Assembly (NCBI GenBank): GCA_030429565.1
Contig: JAUIFE010000010.1
Location: forward strand, 62,001-126,000
DNA length: 64,000 nt
Direction of reading: 5' to 3'
Source of the DNA: Holophagae bacterium
GTDB taxonomy: Bacteria; Acidobacteriota; Holophagae; Acanthopleuribacterales; Acanthopleuribacteraceae
Positions 17,537 to 26,050 of this stretch are shown piece by piece; position 1 is the first letter of the stretch, and the number at the start of each line of letters is the position of its first letter. Position numbers and translations under genes: made by a program. The notes under the pieces are model-generated. The model searched no databases, had not been told where the DNA came from, and worked only from the letters and a program-made list of their open reading frames with translations.

Positions 17537-19009
17537 TTACACCACCAAACTTGCGAGTTGAAAGATCAGGTTGGGCGCAAAAAACAGCACAATCGACGCG
17601 ACCGCGGTCAGGCACAGCGGCCAAAAACAAGCGGGCGGCGGCTCGCCGCGTTCCGAATCCGGTCCAAAGTAATTGCCGGACTTGAAAAAAGCACTGTAGA
17701 CAATCGGCAACAGGTAAGCGCCGTTCAACAAGGTACTGCCCGCCAGAAATAGCATCAGCCACCAACGTCCCGACTCAGGTGCGCCCAGCAGTAAGTGCCA
17801 TTTACTAATCAATCCACCGGTGGGCGGCAAACCCATGACACTCATGGTCCCGATCAAGAAACAGATCATGGTAATCGGCATGCGGTAACCAATGCCGGTC
17901 ATGTGGCTGATGTATTTCTTTCCGGTCGCCACGTAAATCGCGCCGGCACAGAAGAACAGCGTGATTTTTCCGAAAGCGTGCATGGCGATGTGGGCCATGG
18001 CGCCCTTGAGCGCGAGTGGCGAGAGCATCGATGCGCCGAGAATGATGTAGGACAACTGACCAACGGTGGAAAAAGCCAAGCGACGCTTGAGGTTGTCCTG
18101 ACTCAACGCAATCAACGACGACACGATAATGGTGAAGCCGGCAATAAAGGAAACGACAATGCCGAGATCGAACTCTTTGAGCATGTCGACGCCCAACACG
18201 CCGGTAAAAACACGCAAAACACAGAAAACACCGACCTTCACCACGGCCACGGCGTGCAGCAGCGCACTGACGGGGGTCGGGGCGACCATCGCACCCGGCA
18301 ACCAACCGTGGAACGGCATCACGCCGGCTTTGGCAAAGCCAAAGGTAAACATCAGGAGCAACACCAAGGCTTCAGTACTGTTGACCTTGCCGGCCATGAA
18401 GCCCGCGGCGGCAAAGTCCATTTGGCCGCCACTACGCACGTAACAAAAGATCATGGCGGGCAGTACGAAACCAACCGAGGTCGCCAACAAGTAGGTCAGG
18501 TATTTACGGCCACCGGCACGCGCATTGGCGTCTTGGTGGTGCGTTACCAACGGGTAGGTCGCCATGGAAAGTAATTCGTAGAAGACGTAAAGCGTCAACA
18601 GGTTACCCGAAAAAGCCACGCCCAAAGTGGCGCTGAGCGAGAAGGCGAAAAACACAAAGAAGCGCGTTTGCGACTTCTCTTTAGCACCGCGCATGTAACC
18701 GATGGCGTAGACCGTGGTAACAATCCACAATGAGGAGGCCACCAAAGCAAACAACAAACCCATGCCGTCGACCCGCAGTACTAAGGGCACGCCGGCGACG
18801 GGTTCGGCCAGCACGTATTCCAGTAATTGACCGTCGCGCACGGCCGGCAACATTTTGACGACCAACCACAGTTTTAGGCAGCCGGCGAGCAAACTCGCCC
18901 CTTCGCGCCAATTGGGCACGCGGCCAAGTGCCACCAAGACCAATGGTAGCAAGGCACTGACCAAGATCGCCTGCAGCGGCAGCGCGGAAGACACGACATT
19001 GGCGGTCAT
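17537..19009 (-). CDS. Mrp-type antiporter subunit D (second copy)
   Basis: 490 residues, NuoM/MnhD family. The Lys/Pro/His signature of TM7 is intact (FAKAGVMPFHGWLPGAMVAP), as is the following AVAVVKVGVFCVLR helix with its Lys. TM5 carries the glutamate in YVFYELLSMAT. The start at 19009 has GGAGG seven bases upstream; the longer frame to 19045 does not start with a signal-like helix. It follows the first D copy in the operon with a 52-base gap. This subunit probably provides one ion path. Confidence 0.85.
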   Translation of the reverse strand: MTANVVSSALPLQAILVSALLPLVLVALGRVPNWREGASLLAGCLKLWLVVKMLPAVRDGQLLEYVLAEPVAGVPLVLRVDGMGLLFALVASSLWIVTTVYAIGYMRGAKEKSQTRFFVFFAFSLSATLGVAFSGNLLTLYVFYELLSMATYPLVTHHQDANARAGGRKYLTYLLATSVGFVLPAMIFCYVRSGGQMDFAAAGFMAGKVNSTEALVLLLMFTFGFAKAGVMPFHGWLPGAMVAPTPVSALLHAVAVVKVGVFCVLRVFTGVLGVDMLKEFDLGIVVSFIAGFTIIVSSLIALSQDNLKRRLAFSTVGQLSYIILGASMLSPLALKGAMAHIAMHAFGKITLFFCAGAIYVATGKKYISHMTGIGYRMPITMICFLIGTMSVMGLPPTGGLISKWHLLLGAPESGRWWLMLFLAGSTLLNGAYLLPIVYSAFFKSGNYFGPDSERGEPPPACFWPLCLTAVASIVLFFAPNLIFQLASLVV

Positions 19010-19061
19010 CGGCCCACCTCCGTTGCGACGGCGGGTCCTTTGCAAATCAATTTAGACGTCA

Positions 19062-20594
19062 TTAAAACTGTACCTCAGCCACGTATCGCGAAATAAAGGC
19101 AATCACCTCACCGGAATAAAAACCGAGTAGCACCAACCCCAAGCTCGCACTCCACATGGGGACCAACATGCTGAGCGGCGCCTCGTCGCGGCCGGATTTT
19201 TCGCGGAACCCTTTTTTCTTGCCACGTTTACCCGCGGCCACATAAGGCGTTTCGACTTCGCCGTAATAGGCATACTCCAACAGTCGGAAGAACAGGATCG
19301 CATTCACCAAACTGCTGAACAACAAACCGCCGACAAAGCCGTAATGGCCGGCTTCGATACCCGCGCTTATCAGATACCATTTACTGAAGAAACCGCAGGT
19401 TGGCGGAATGCCGATCATCGACAGCGCGGCCAACGCAAAGGCGCCCATGGTGAACGGCATTTTTTGGAACATGCCCTTCAGCGCGGTCACGTTGTAACTC
19501 TTGCGTTTGTAATAGATCGCACCGGCGGACAGAAACAAGGCGGCGGTCATTAAACCATCGGCCATGATGTGAAAAATAGCGCCGGTTAAGCCCGTTTTAT
19601 TGGCCAACCAAGCGCCGCCGACCATGTAGCCCACCTCGGCAATCACCAGATACGCCAACATCATTTTGAGTTTGCGTTTGGCCAGCGCGTAGAAAGAGCC
19701 AACCACCATGGCGATCACTGCCAACCACACGACCACGTCCGAACGCGGCCCCATCCCAAACACAAAGTTGGGATCGAATACGGTGTACATGTAACGGATC
19801 ATGACATAGATGGAAACCTTGGTCATAATCGGCGCCGCCAAAGCGCTGGTCGCCGTCGGCGCGAAGGTATAGGCGTTGGGCAGCCAGCGGTGCAGCGGGA
19901 AGAACGCCATTTTGATCCAAACACCGATGAGAATGAACAGGAAACCGATGTGGATCGTCGACGTCTGGAACAGATCTTGTTCGTGCATGATACGCGAAAT
20001 GTCGACCATGTTCAGCGAGCCGGTTTTGATGTAAAGGTAACCGACGCCGAGCAGGTAAAAGGAAGCGCCGATGGTGCCCATCATAATGTAATTGAAGCAG
20101 GAAAAGGCGGCACGGCCGCGCCCCATCGCGATCAGCGCGTAGCTAGACAAGCTACTGATCTCCAGGAAGACGTAGAGGTTAAACGCGTCACCGGTCAGAC
20201 CGATTCCGAGCACGCCGACAATCAACATTTGAAACAAGGTATAGAAAAAGTGTTCCTTGCCGGCCGTTTCGTTAATCACCACGGTGCGCGAGAAAATCGC
20301 CACCAGCAGTGACACCATCGCAATCATGAAAACCACGCCGGCGTTTAGCGCATCGACACGAAACTCGATGCCGACCGGCGGGACCCAGCCGGCCATGCGG
20401 TAGGTCACCAATGCGTTGCTACTTTCGGCGACTTGGACGACGGTTGACCAAGCAGCCAACGCCGAAGCGGCACAGGCCGCCACCGTGGCGGGCCAGCACC
20501 AACTGCGGCGGTAAAGGCCGATCAGCAGCGTCAGCAATGCCCCGAAAAAGGGGAACAAAAGGATGAGGGCCGGAGCCTGTTGTGCCAGTGTCAT
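19062..20594 (-). CDS. Mrp-type antiporter subunit D (first copy)
   Basis: 510 residues of the NuoN/M/MnhD family with about 14 membrane segments. The TM7 motif reads IKMAFFPLHRWLPNAYTFAP and the TM8 Lys is in APIMTKVSIYVMIR. TM5 glutamate is in YVFLEISSLSSY. A charged cytoplasmic loop near residue 455 (KRGKKKGFREKSGRDE) is unusual for the family. The ATG shares its first base with the stop codon of the C subunit (TAATG), a sign of translational coupling. It sits at the position of MnhD or archaeal MbhH in the conserved order. Confidence 0.85.
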   Translation of the reverse strand: MTLAQQAPALILLFPFFGALLTLLIGLYRRSWCWPATVAACAASALAAWSTVVQVAESSNALVTYRMAGWVPPVGIEFRVDALNAGVVFMIAMVSLLVAIFSRTVVINETAGKEHFFYTLFQMLIVGVLGIGLTGDAFNLYVFLEISSLSSYALIAMGRGRAAFSCFNYIMMGTIGASFYLLGVGYLYIKTGSLNMVDISRIMHEQDLFQTSTIHIGFLFILIGVWIKMAFFPLHRWLPNAYTFAPTATSALAAPIMTKVSIYVMIRYMYTVFDPNFVFGMGPRSDVVVWLAVIAMVVGSFYALAKRKLKMMLAYLVIAEVGYMVGGAWLANKTGLTGAIFHIMADGLMTAALFLSAGAIYYKRKSYNVTALKGMFQKMPFTMGAFALAALSMIGIPPTCGFFSKWYLISAGIEAGHYGFVGGLLFSSLVNAILFFRLLEYAYYGEVETPYVAAGKRGKKKGFREKSGRDEAPLSMLVPMWSASLGLVLLGFYSGEVIAFISRYVAEVQF

Positions 20595-21055
20595 TACAGC
20601 TTAATCCGTTTCAAGACCTCGTCCTCCTCAATGGAGCCGTATTGGTCGTTAATCTTTTGCACGACGGCCATCGCCACGCCCAGCGTCGCGACACCAACGA
20701 CAATCGCCGTCAGCATCAGCACGTGAGGTAACGGGTTGGTCGTGCCGGCGGCGGCGGCCGCCTCGGGAAATGCGGCGGCGGCTTCGCCCACTTTCAGCGC
20801 GGCTTCGCCGGCAATGTGTGCCGAGCCCGCACCGTGTTCGCCGCCGTGGTGATCGAGAATCGGGATCGAGGCGCCTTTTTTCGTGCCGATCGACACGTAA
20901 AACAGCATGATGGCGGTCTGGAAGATCGCCATCCCGATCAGCTTCTTCATGTAATTGTTTTTGGCGATCATCGCGTACAGGCCGATCATCATTAACACGA
21001 TGTAGACCCAGTAGTTAAAGCGCGCGACAATCAAATCCATCGTCAGCCAATCCAC
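20594..21055 (-). CDS. mnhC: Mrp-type antiporter subunit C (NuoK-like)
   Basis: 153 residues with the three-helix NuoK/MnhC fold: FNYWVYIVLMMIGLYAMIAKNNYMKKL, IGMAIFQTAIMLFYVSIG and PHVLMLTAIVVGVATLGVAMAV. An Ala/Glu/Gly-rich insert of about 45 residues lies between the second and third helices (GEHGAGSAHIAGEAAL), longer than in usual MnhC proteins. It begins with GTG, with GGAGG nine bases upstream. In the antiporter it forms part of the membrane arm next to the D subunits. Confidence 0.85.
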   Translation of the reverse strand: MDWLTMDLIVARFNYWVYIVLMMIGLYAMIAKNNYMKKLIGMAIFQTAIMLFYVSIGTKKGASIPILDHHGGEHGAGSAHIAGEAALKVGEAAAAFPEAAAAAGTTNPLPHVLMLTAIVVGVATLGVAMAVVQKINDQYGSIEEDEVLKRIKL

Positions 21056-21072
21056 GACGGGCCCCTCCCCTG

Positions 21073-21864
21073 CTAAAGTCCTTTTTTCATATCGCCGTGC
21101 GAGGCGAGGTTCGCGTAAATCAAGTACAGCATCGACATCACCGTCAAGGCCACGCCGATCTCCACCACCAGCATGCTATGTGAGCGCGCCATGATTTCAT
21201 CGGTGAACGGATAAACCGCTTCCAGCACGCTGTAGTCGAGAAACTGTGTTCCCATCAGCGCACACAACAAACCGGTCCCCGCGAAAAGCAACACACCCAA
21301 GCTGCCAAAGGCCAAACCGCGTCGTTCGCTGAACTGCTTTAAGGTGTTTTTGAGACCAAAGGTCATCGCCACCAAAATCAGGCCCGCCGCCAAAATGACG
21401 CCGCCCTGAAAACCGCCGCCGGGACTGTGGTGCCCGTGGCCGACCACGTAAAAAGCGAACAGTTGAATGGTGGGCAACAGCAGGCGCACGGTGGTTTGCA
21501 CGATCAAATCGGGATCCTGACCGTCGCCGCCGGCGTCGCGTTTTTCGGCGCGTTTTTCGCGCGATTCAGTGCGTTTGCGCGCCTGCACCAGCGGTCCTTC
21601 AATGGAACGCAAGATCGCAAAAATCGCCAAGCCGGCAATAAACACTACCGAAGTTTCGAGCATGGTGTCGAAGCTGCGGTAATCGGCCAAAACCGCCGTG
21701 ACCAAGTTGGGCACCGCCGTCTCTTTTTCAGCTTGATTAACGTAATGCGTCGATAGGTATCGGTTGGCCGGCGAATAGGGGTCACCCCAGGCCGGAAAAT
21801 CAAATACGCCGACCATCAGCAAAGCGCCGGTCAACAAAACGGTGAGTAAGCCGACTTTCTTCAA
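21073..21864 (-). CDS. mnhB: Mrp antiporter subunit: MbhE-like plus MnhB domains
   Basis: 263 residues. The N-terminal 95 residues match the MbhE-type segment (YLSTHYVNQAEKETAVPNLVTAVLADYRSFDTMLETSVVF, pattern only), and residues about 125-255 match MnhB with the motif HGHHSPGGGFQGGVILAAG, in which the Gly-Gly-Gly-Phe is diagnostic. In classical Mrp, these segments are the end of subunit A plus subunit B; here they are one protein. The TTG start lies 10 bases after GGAGG and overlaps the previous stop codon (TTGA). Inner membrane. Confidence 0.85.
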   Translation of the reverse strand: MKKVGLLTVLLTGALLMVGVFDFPAWGDPYSPANRYLSTHYVNQAEKETAVPNLVTAVLADYRSFDTMLETSVVFIAGLAIFAILRSIEGPLVQARKRTESREKRAEKRDAGGDGQDPDLIVQTTVRLLLPTIQLFAFYVVGHGHHSPGGGFQGGVILAAGLILVAMTFGLKNTLKQFSERRGLAFGSLGVLLFAGTGLLCALMGTQFLDYSVLEAVYPFTDEIMARSHSMLVVEIGVALTVMSMLYLIYANLASHGDMKKGL

Positions 21865-22106
21865 TCGCTTGACCTCCGGGTGGTGCGCAATACCGTCGCC
21901 ACCATAAAGACGGTCGAGAGACCGGCACCGACGGCGGCTTCGGTGAACGCCACATCGACGGCGCCCATTTCAGCCCACAACAAACACATCAGAAACGAAT
22001 ACGCGCCGAGGATCATCGCCGCCGAAAGCAAATCGCGCACGCGCAACGCCAACAGCGCAACAGGAATTAACAGAATCAAAATGATGAGGTCGAAGGAGAC
22101 AATCAT
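21861..22106 (-). CDS. Mrp antiporter subunit, DUF4040/MbhD-like
   Basis: 81 residues with three short helices and the family's hallmark GAYSFLMCLLWAEMGAVDVAFTEAAVGAGLS (abridged here as EMGAVDVAFTEAAVG), in which the Asp-Val-Ala-Phe-Thr-Glu-Ala segment is diagnostic for DUF4040/MbhD. In standard MrpA this is a part of one large polypeptide; in Mbh and in this operon it is free-standing. Start and stop overlap its neighbours by 4 bases on both sides. Confidence 0.85.
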   Translation of the reverse strand: MIVSFDLIILILLIPVALLALRVRDLLSAAMILGAYSFLMCLLWAEMGAVDVAFTEAAVGAGLSTVFMVATVLRTTRRSSD

Positions 22107-22456
22107 GGCAATTCCTTCGGTGCCTGCGCTCGTTCATCGCCGCGCCGCCAGGGCTTAATGCCCAGCGCGTGACCCGCTTCCATGAGCACGTGGGTCGTGG
22201 TTGGGCCGGTAATGAACACAAACACGCAGATCAACAAAATCTTGGCGCTGGTCAACAGGTTATGCATCGATAAATCGTGCAGGTTGTAAAGCGCTAAACC
22301 CAGCGCAATCAGCAAGCTAGACAAGGTATCACCCTTACCCGCTGCGTGCATGCGCGTGTAGAAATCCGGGAAACGCAACACCCCAATCACCGAACCGGTG
22401 AAAAAGATAATGCCCACAAAAATCAGCGCCAAGGCTGCGATATCCAACACACTCAT
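22103..22456 (-). CDS. mnhG: Mrp antiporter subunit G
   Basis: 117 residues; GSVIGVLRFPDFYTRMHAAGKGDTLSS is the family's signature region (RFPDFYTRMHAAGK). Three membrane helices are visible (ALALIFVGIIFFTGSVIGVL, LLIALGLALYNL, ILLICVFVFITGPTTTHVL). Overlaps F and the DUF4040 gene by 4 bases each. The C-terminal tail (WRRGDERAQAPKELP) is hydrophilic. Small membrane subunit of the antiporter. Confidence 0.9.
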   Translation of the reverse strand: MSVLDIAALALIFVGIIFFTGSVIGVLRFPDFYTRMHAAGKGDTLSSLLIALGLALYNLHDLSMHNLLTSAKILLICVFVFITGPTTTHVLMEAGHALGIKPWRRGDERAQAPKELP

Positions 22457-22800
22457 GGCGCTTCTCCCGAATGCAGTGGTTCGTTTTCAAGGTGGATCGG
22501 TGTCGCTGCGCCGTGACTTTTGCGGCGGAAGTACTTAGCCGCCGCCACCGAGCCGACAAAGTTCAGCAAGGCATAGGTCAGCGCCAAGTCGACAAACATG
22601 TCGACGCGATGATACACCGTACCGATCAACACCAGCAGCAACATGGTCTTGGTGCCAATGATGTTGACGCCGACAATGCGGTCAATCGCGGTTGGACCGC
22701 GTGTGACCCGCACCAACACCAACACCATCAGGAAAAACAGCAGGCAGCCGGTGCCGGTCAACACCATGTCGAATCCGGTATGGCCGCTCGTCATCGCCAC
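22453..22800 (-). CDS. mnhF: Mrp antiporter subunit F
   Basis: 115 residues with the family's RVTRGPTAIDRIVGVNIIGTK core (VTRGPTAIDRIVG) and three helices: LLFFLMVLVLVRV, TMLLLVLIGTVYH, DLALTYALLNFVGSVAAAKY. The C-terminal 20 residues are charged. Its end overlaps the start of G by 4 bases. Small membrane subunit. Confidence 0.9.
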   Translation of the reverse strand: MAMTSGHTGFDMVLTGTGCLLFFLMVLVLVRVTRGPTAIDRIVGVNIIGTKTMLLLVLIGTVYHRVDMFVDLALTYALLNFVGSVAAAKYFRRKSHGAATPIHLENEPLHSGEAP

Positions 22801-22830
22801 GACAACCTCCCTTCCCGTCTCAACCCGCGC

Positions 22831-23310
22831 TTAAACATCGTAAACCTGTGCCACGCGACGTTCCATTTCGCCTGGTAAACCGGCCGCCGAGGCTTCATCA
22901 ACGGCGTGAACGGTGAACACGTCGCCTTCGATTTTGAGGGTCACGGTGCCTGGTGTCAGCGTGATCGCATTACCCAGCACAAACTTGGCGAAGTCCGACT
23001 TCAAGCGCGTCTTAAAGGTCACAATGCGCGGGTCGACCGCGTCATTGCCACCACGCATGGCCAGCTTAAACACGTGGAAATTGGCTTTGACGATTTCCTT
23101 CAAAAGCCAGACCACAAACCCGCAAAAGGCGGGGAACTTGGCGAAGTTGGGGCTGAATTGAGACACCGAGCCGCCGCGCGCAAAACTCCCGGAGACGGCC
23201 GTAACCACGGCGGCGGAGATGACCCCTAGAGTAATGTGAAACGCGTCGTAAATACCCGATAAAAGCAGCCACATCAGAAGGAGGTAGCCGAATAGAACCA
23301 AGCGATACAT
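22831..23310 (-). CDS. mnhE: Mrp antiporter subunit E
   Basis: First gene of the ten-gene operon. From the ATG at 23310 the protein is 159 residues, the normal MnhE length, starting with LFGYLLLMWLLLSGIYDAFH. Typical features are LLKEIVKANFHVFKLAM and the late FVLGNAITLTPGTVTLKIEG, with the Asn-Ala-Ile-Thr-Leu-Thr-Pro-Gly-Thr segment as the family's hallmark. A longer frame to 23460 adds a non-membrane, basic N-terminus and is not supported. No strong Shine-Dalgarno is visible. A weak sigma-54-like sequence lies at 23362-23377. Confidence 0.85.
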   Translation of the reverse strand: MYRLVLFGYLLLMWLLLSGIYDAFHITLGVISAAVVTAVSGSFARGGSVSQFSPNFAKFPAFCGFVVWLLKEIVKANFHVFKLAMRGGNDAVDPRIVTFKTRLKSDFAKFVLGNAITLTPGTVTLKIEGDVFTVHAVDEASAAGLPGEMERRVAQVYDV

Positions 23311-23584
23311 CGAATAACCCAAATAACGAGAATGAATCGAGGGACGGGAACCAGAACTGATGGCATATTTTAGGCCAAGATTGTGAGATTGCAACGAGAA
23401 AACCCAGGCCGCTCGGCGAGGCTCACCGTCACCCCGGCGCAGCGCACCACCGGCCTGCATTTATAAGGATGTCGTGCCGTGTCGCCGGCAAAAAATGCCG
23501 CGTCTGGCCGCGAAGACTGTCTTCGGCGCGTCCTCTGAAGGGCAGGGATAAAGATGTCTCACCAGGCGACGTCCGCCGTAGCGT

Positions 23585-25738
23585 TTAATCGGGACATTCG
23601 AGGATCCGGCCGTCCTGATCCTGGTAAATAACACTGGGGATAAGCCCCTCAAGCACTTTAAGTGCGCTGCAGTGCCCGGCATCCAAGTCATTATTACCCA
23701 AATGCAAATATTCGAGCTGGTCATATCCGGCCGGAGGGATAAGGTTTGTCAGGCGGTTTTCACGCAGCGTCAGTCGGACCACCAGATCACTCGGCAATTC
23801 CGGTAGTGCACTCAAACCGGCACGTAACAAACTGAGTTCCTTCAAGTTTGGCAACGTCCAAGCCTGCAGGCCTTCTGCATCGACGTCTTGCAAACTCAAC
23901 GTGGAAAGCGCATTGTTCGCCGGCAACGAAGGCAAGTTCCCACTGCCGTCACCTTGGAAATATAAGGTTGAAAGTTCAGCAGGAAGGTCGACCATGACGG
24001 GATCAATGTCGACGTTCACTCGAACGAGACTAAGCCAATGTTGTCCGGTTAAATCGAGGCGCGACAAACGCGGCGTCATTGTTTCAATGAACGAATGTTT
24101 TAAGACCCAAAGCCGATGGAGCCGTGGCGCAAAAAAAGGTTCACCATTACTTAAATAAATAGCGGTTGAGGCGCTTAATTTGAGATGGCTAAGCCAGGGA
24201 AGTTCCCCACCTGATAAATCCAGCGACTGACCCTCGATATCCAGATCCACAAGAGACGGACATCGACCAAAACGCAAAAAAGTTTGTTCGTTGTCATCAT
24301 AAATATACGCAACGCGTAACGTGTCGTTTTCTAATATTAATTCGCTATCAGAAGCACCGTATAAGTTCAAGCAGTCCAATTCTCCGAAAATGCTTAACGG
24401 CGTATCACCCAAACCGGAGAAATCTATCGCTAAGTACCTTAGCGAGGTTAACAAGCTCAGGCCATCGATGGCTTCCGTCGAATCAAACCGGACTGCGAAT
24501 GCATCGATGTTGTCGATTTCGTCGTCGGTCAACGCGCCATCTTGATTGAGGTCCCACCCCTCGCCTAAAAGCTGATCACGCAACGGTCCTGGCGGCAAGA
24601 TCCGATCCGGTTCAGTCGCCGGTACGCCGACACCTTTCACGTAGTCCACCAAAGTCATTTCCGGCCATAATGGCAACAGCGCCGTAAGATTATCGGCTGT
24701 AACCTTGCGCAAGCGGTGCCTTTTAAGTTTGGTTCGGTATTGATCCACCGCAAAATAGTTGTTGTGATAGCTGGAGAACACACGCTTTGCCGCCGGGGAT
24801 CCTGATAAAAACGGCAAAAGATGTTCCGCCTTTGACATGATCGTCCCAAGCGTAACCCCTTCAGTATGGCTAAGGTGGTTCGGGGCGCCGGCAACGAGGA
24901 ACCCGACACTATTTAGGATCCAATAGTTACTGGACGCACCAAACTTACTGAAAATTGAGCGAGCGAAGGCGATGGGATCCTCTAGATATTGGCCATTGCA
25001 TGGTGTTATTTCTGCTGTTCCACAACCAAGCCTAAGATAGGTAATATCCGGCCGAAACTGATAACGCCACTGCTTCAATTCCGGTAAAGCGTCAGTAAGT
25101 CCGTTGCACTCCCGAGAAGCATCACCTGGCCGAACTTCATGGGTAACGGGAACGGGCAAAAAACCCACCGGAAATAGCGTCATAGGAACACCGCTATTTT
25201 CTAAAATGAAATTCGTGAAACTGAGGTTGACCCGCAACGCAAAAGTCACTTCCTCCCGGCTCATGCTCGCCAATAGCGCTTCATTGTAAACCAGCAGCAC
25301 ATCAATACGCGTCGCCTGCGCCTCATTGGGTTGGATTAGATCCGGCAATTGCGCCCGAGCTTGTTCGGACAGTGGCGATTCCCGGCCGGCATTGTTGCGG
25401 TCATCCTCGCTGACACGATCCATTTCAGTCGCCAACAGTGCCTCGGCAGCATCACCACTCACCTGCCAGTTAGTTCCATAGTGGCGTACCACACCGAAGA
25501 GCCGGTGCCCTTTCATCACCCCAAGCACCGCCAAGTTGGGTTGGTCCACGCCTTGCCCAATCCACAGTGTACCGTCGACAACGGGCCGCTTGGCCAGCGT
25601 GTAATAGGCTGTTTCCTGACCGTTGATCGTAAGCGCAAGCTTCTGGTTTGGAGTCACTTGCTCTAAAGCAACGGGGTCTATTTGCAAAACAAAACCATCA
25701 CCGACAAAAACGGCGAACAGCAAAGATGTGAGAAGCAT
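23585..25738 (-). CDS. secreted protein: reprolysin-like domain without HExxH, EF-hand-like loop and leucine-rich region
   Basis: 717 residues with a signal peptide (MLLTSLLFAVFVGDGFV). Residues about 115-320 resemble the M12/reprolysin-like secreted peptidases of marine bacteria (RIDVLLVYNEALLASMSR, LRVNLSFTNFILENSGVP), but where those have the zinc motif HExGHxxGxxH this one has NSVGFLVAGAPNHLSHTEG, so catalysis is doubtful. Next comes a calcium-binding-like loop (DLNQDGALTDDE, about residue 425), then about 290 residues of leucine-rich-repeat-type sequence (LYLSNGEP, LKELSLLRAGLSALPELPS, LEYLHLGNNDLD). AAGGAATTACCTCA before the ATG at 25738 fixes the start; an in-frame extension to 26155 merely reads through the repeats. 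Extracellular binding is more likely than proteolysis. Confidence 0.65.
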   Translation of the reverse strand: MLLTSLLFAVFVGDGFVLQIDPVALEQVTPNQKLALTINGQETAYYTLAKRPVVDGTLWIGQGVDQPNLAVLGVMKGHRLFGVVRHYGTNWQVSGDAAEALLATEMDRVSEDDRNNAGRESPLSEQARAQLPDLIQPNEAQATRIDVLLVYNEALLASMSREEVTFALRVNLSFTNFILENSGVPMTLFPVGFLPVPVTHEVRPGDASRECNGLTDALPELKQWRYQFRPDITYLRLGCGTAEITPCNGQYLEDPIAFARSIFSKFGASSNYWILNSVGFLVAGAPNHLSHTEGVTLGTIMSKAEHLLPFLSGSPAAKRVFSSYHNNYFAVDQYRTKLKRHRLRKVTADNLTALLPLWPEMTLVDYVKGVGVPATEPDRILPPGPLRDQLLGEGWDLNQDGALTDDEIDNIDAFAVRFDSTEAIDGLSLLTSLRYLAIDFSGLGDTPLSIFGELDCLNLYGASDSELILENDTLRVAYIYDDNEQTFLRFGRCPSLVDLDIEGQSLDLSGGELPWLSHLKLSASTAIYLSNGEPFFAPRLHRLWVLKHSFIETMTPRLSRLDLTGQHWLSLVRVNVDIDPVMVDLPAELSTLYFQGDGSGNLPSLPANNALSTLSLQDVDAEGLQAWTLPNLKELSLLRAGLSALPELPSDLVVRLTLRENRLTNLIPPAGYDQLEYLHLGNNDLDAGHCSALKVLEGLIPSVIYQDQDGRILECPD

Positions 25739-26050
25739 TGAGGTAATTCCTTGAAATGAACCATAGCGGCGGGATATGCGACAGAAACTCGGCAACCAAG
25801 ACAGCGTAAGGCTCGGCACTTTGCAAAATGCCCACTGGCGCTTGAAACAATACGCGCAATTGCGGGACAAATCCGACGGTCGCGGGACCACATCCACCGA
25901 AAGAATATAGGCAATTATAATTTCTGTAAAAGCAAAACTCCCTGAACTTGCTATTTTCACCCACACGGAACCATCGAATGGCCCCTGGGTCAACCAAACC
26001 ACCCTAGCTTTCGTTTCCAGGCTGGACCACCGATTCTCACTTGCCAAAAG

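Noticed and set aside
17795..18574. A 259-residue plus-strand protein opposite the antiporter D gene
   Set aside because: It is antisense to a clear membrane protein and rich in His, Gln and Gly from reading the complement of hydrophobic codons.
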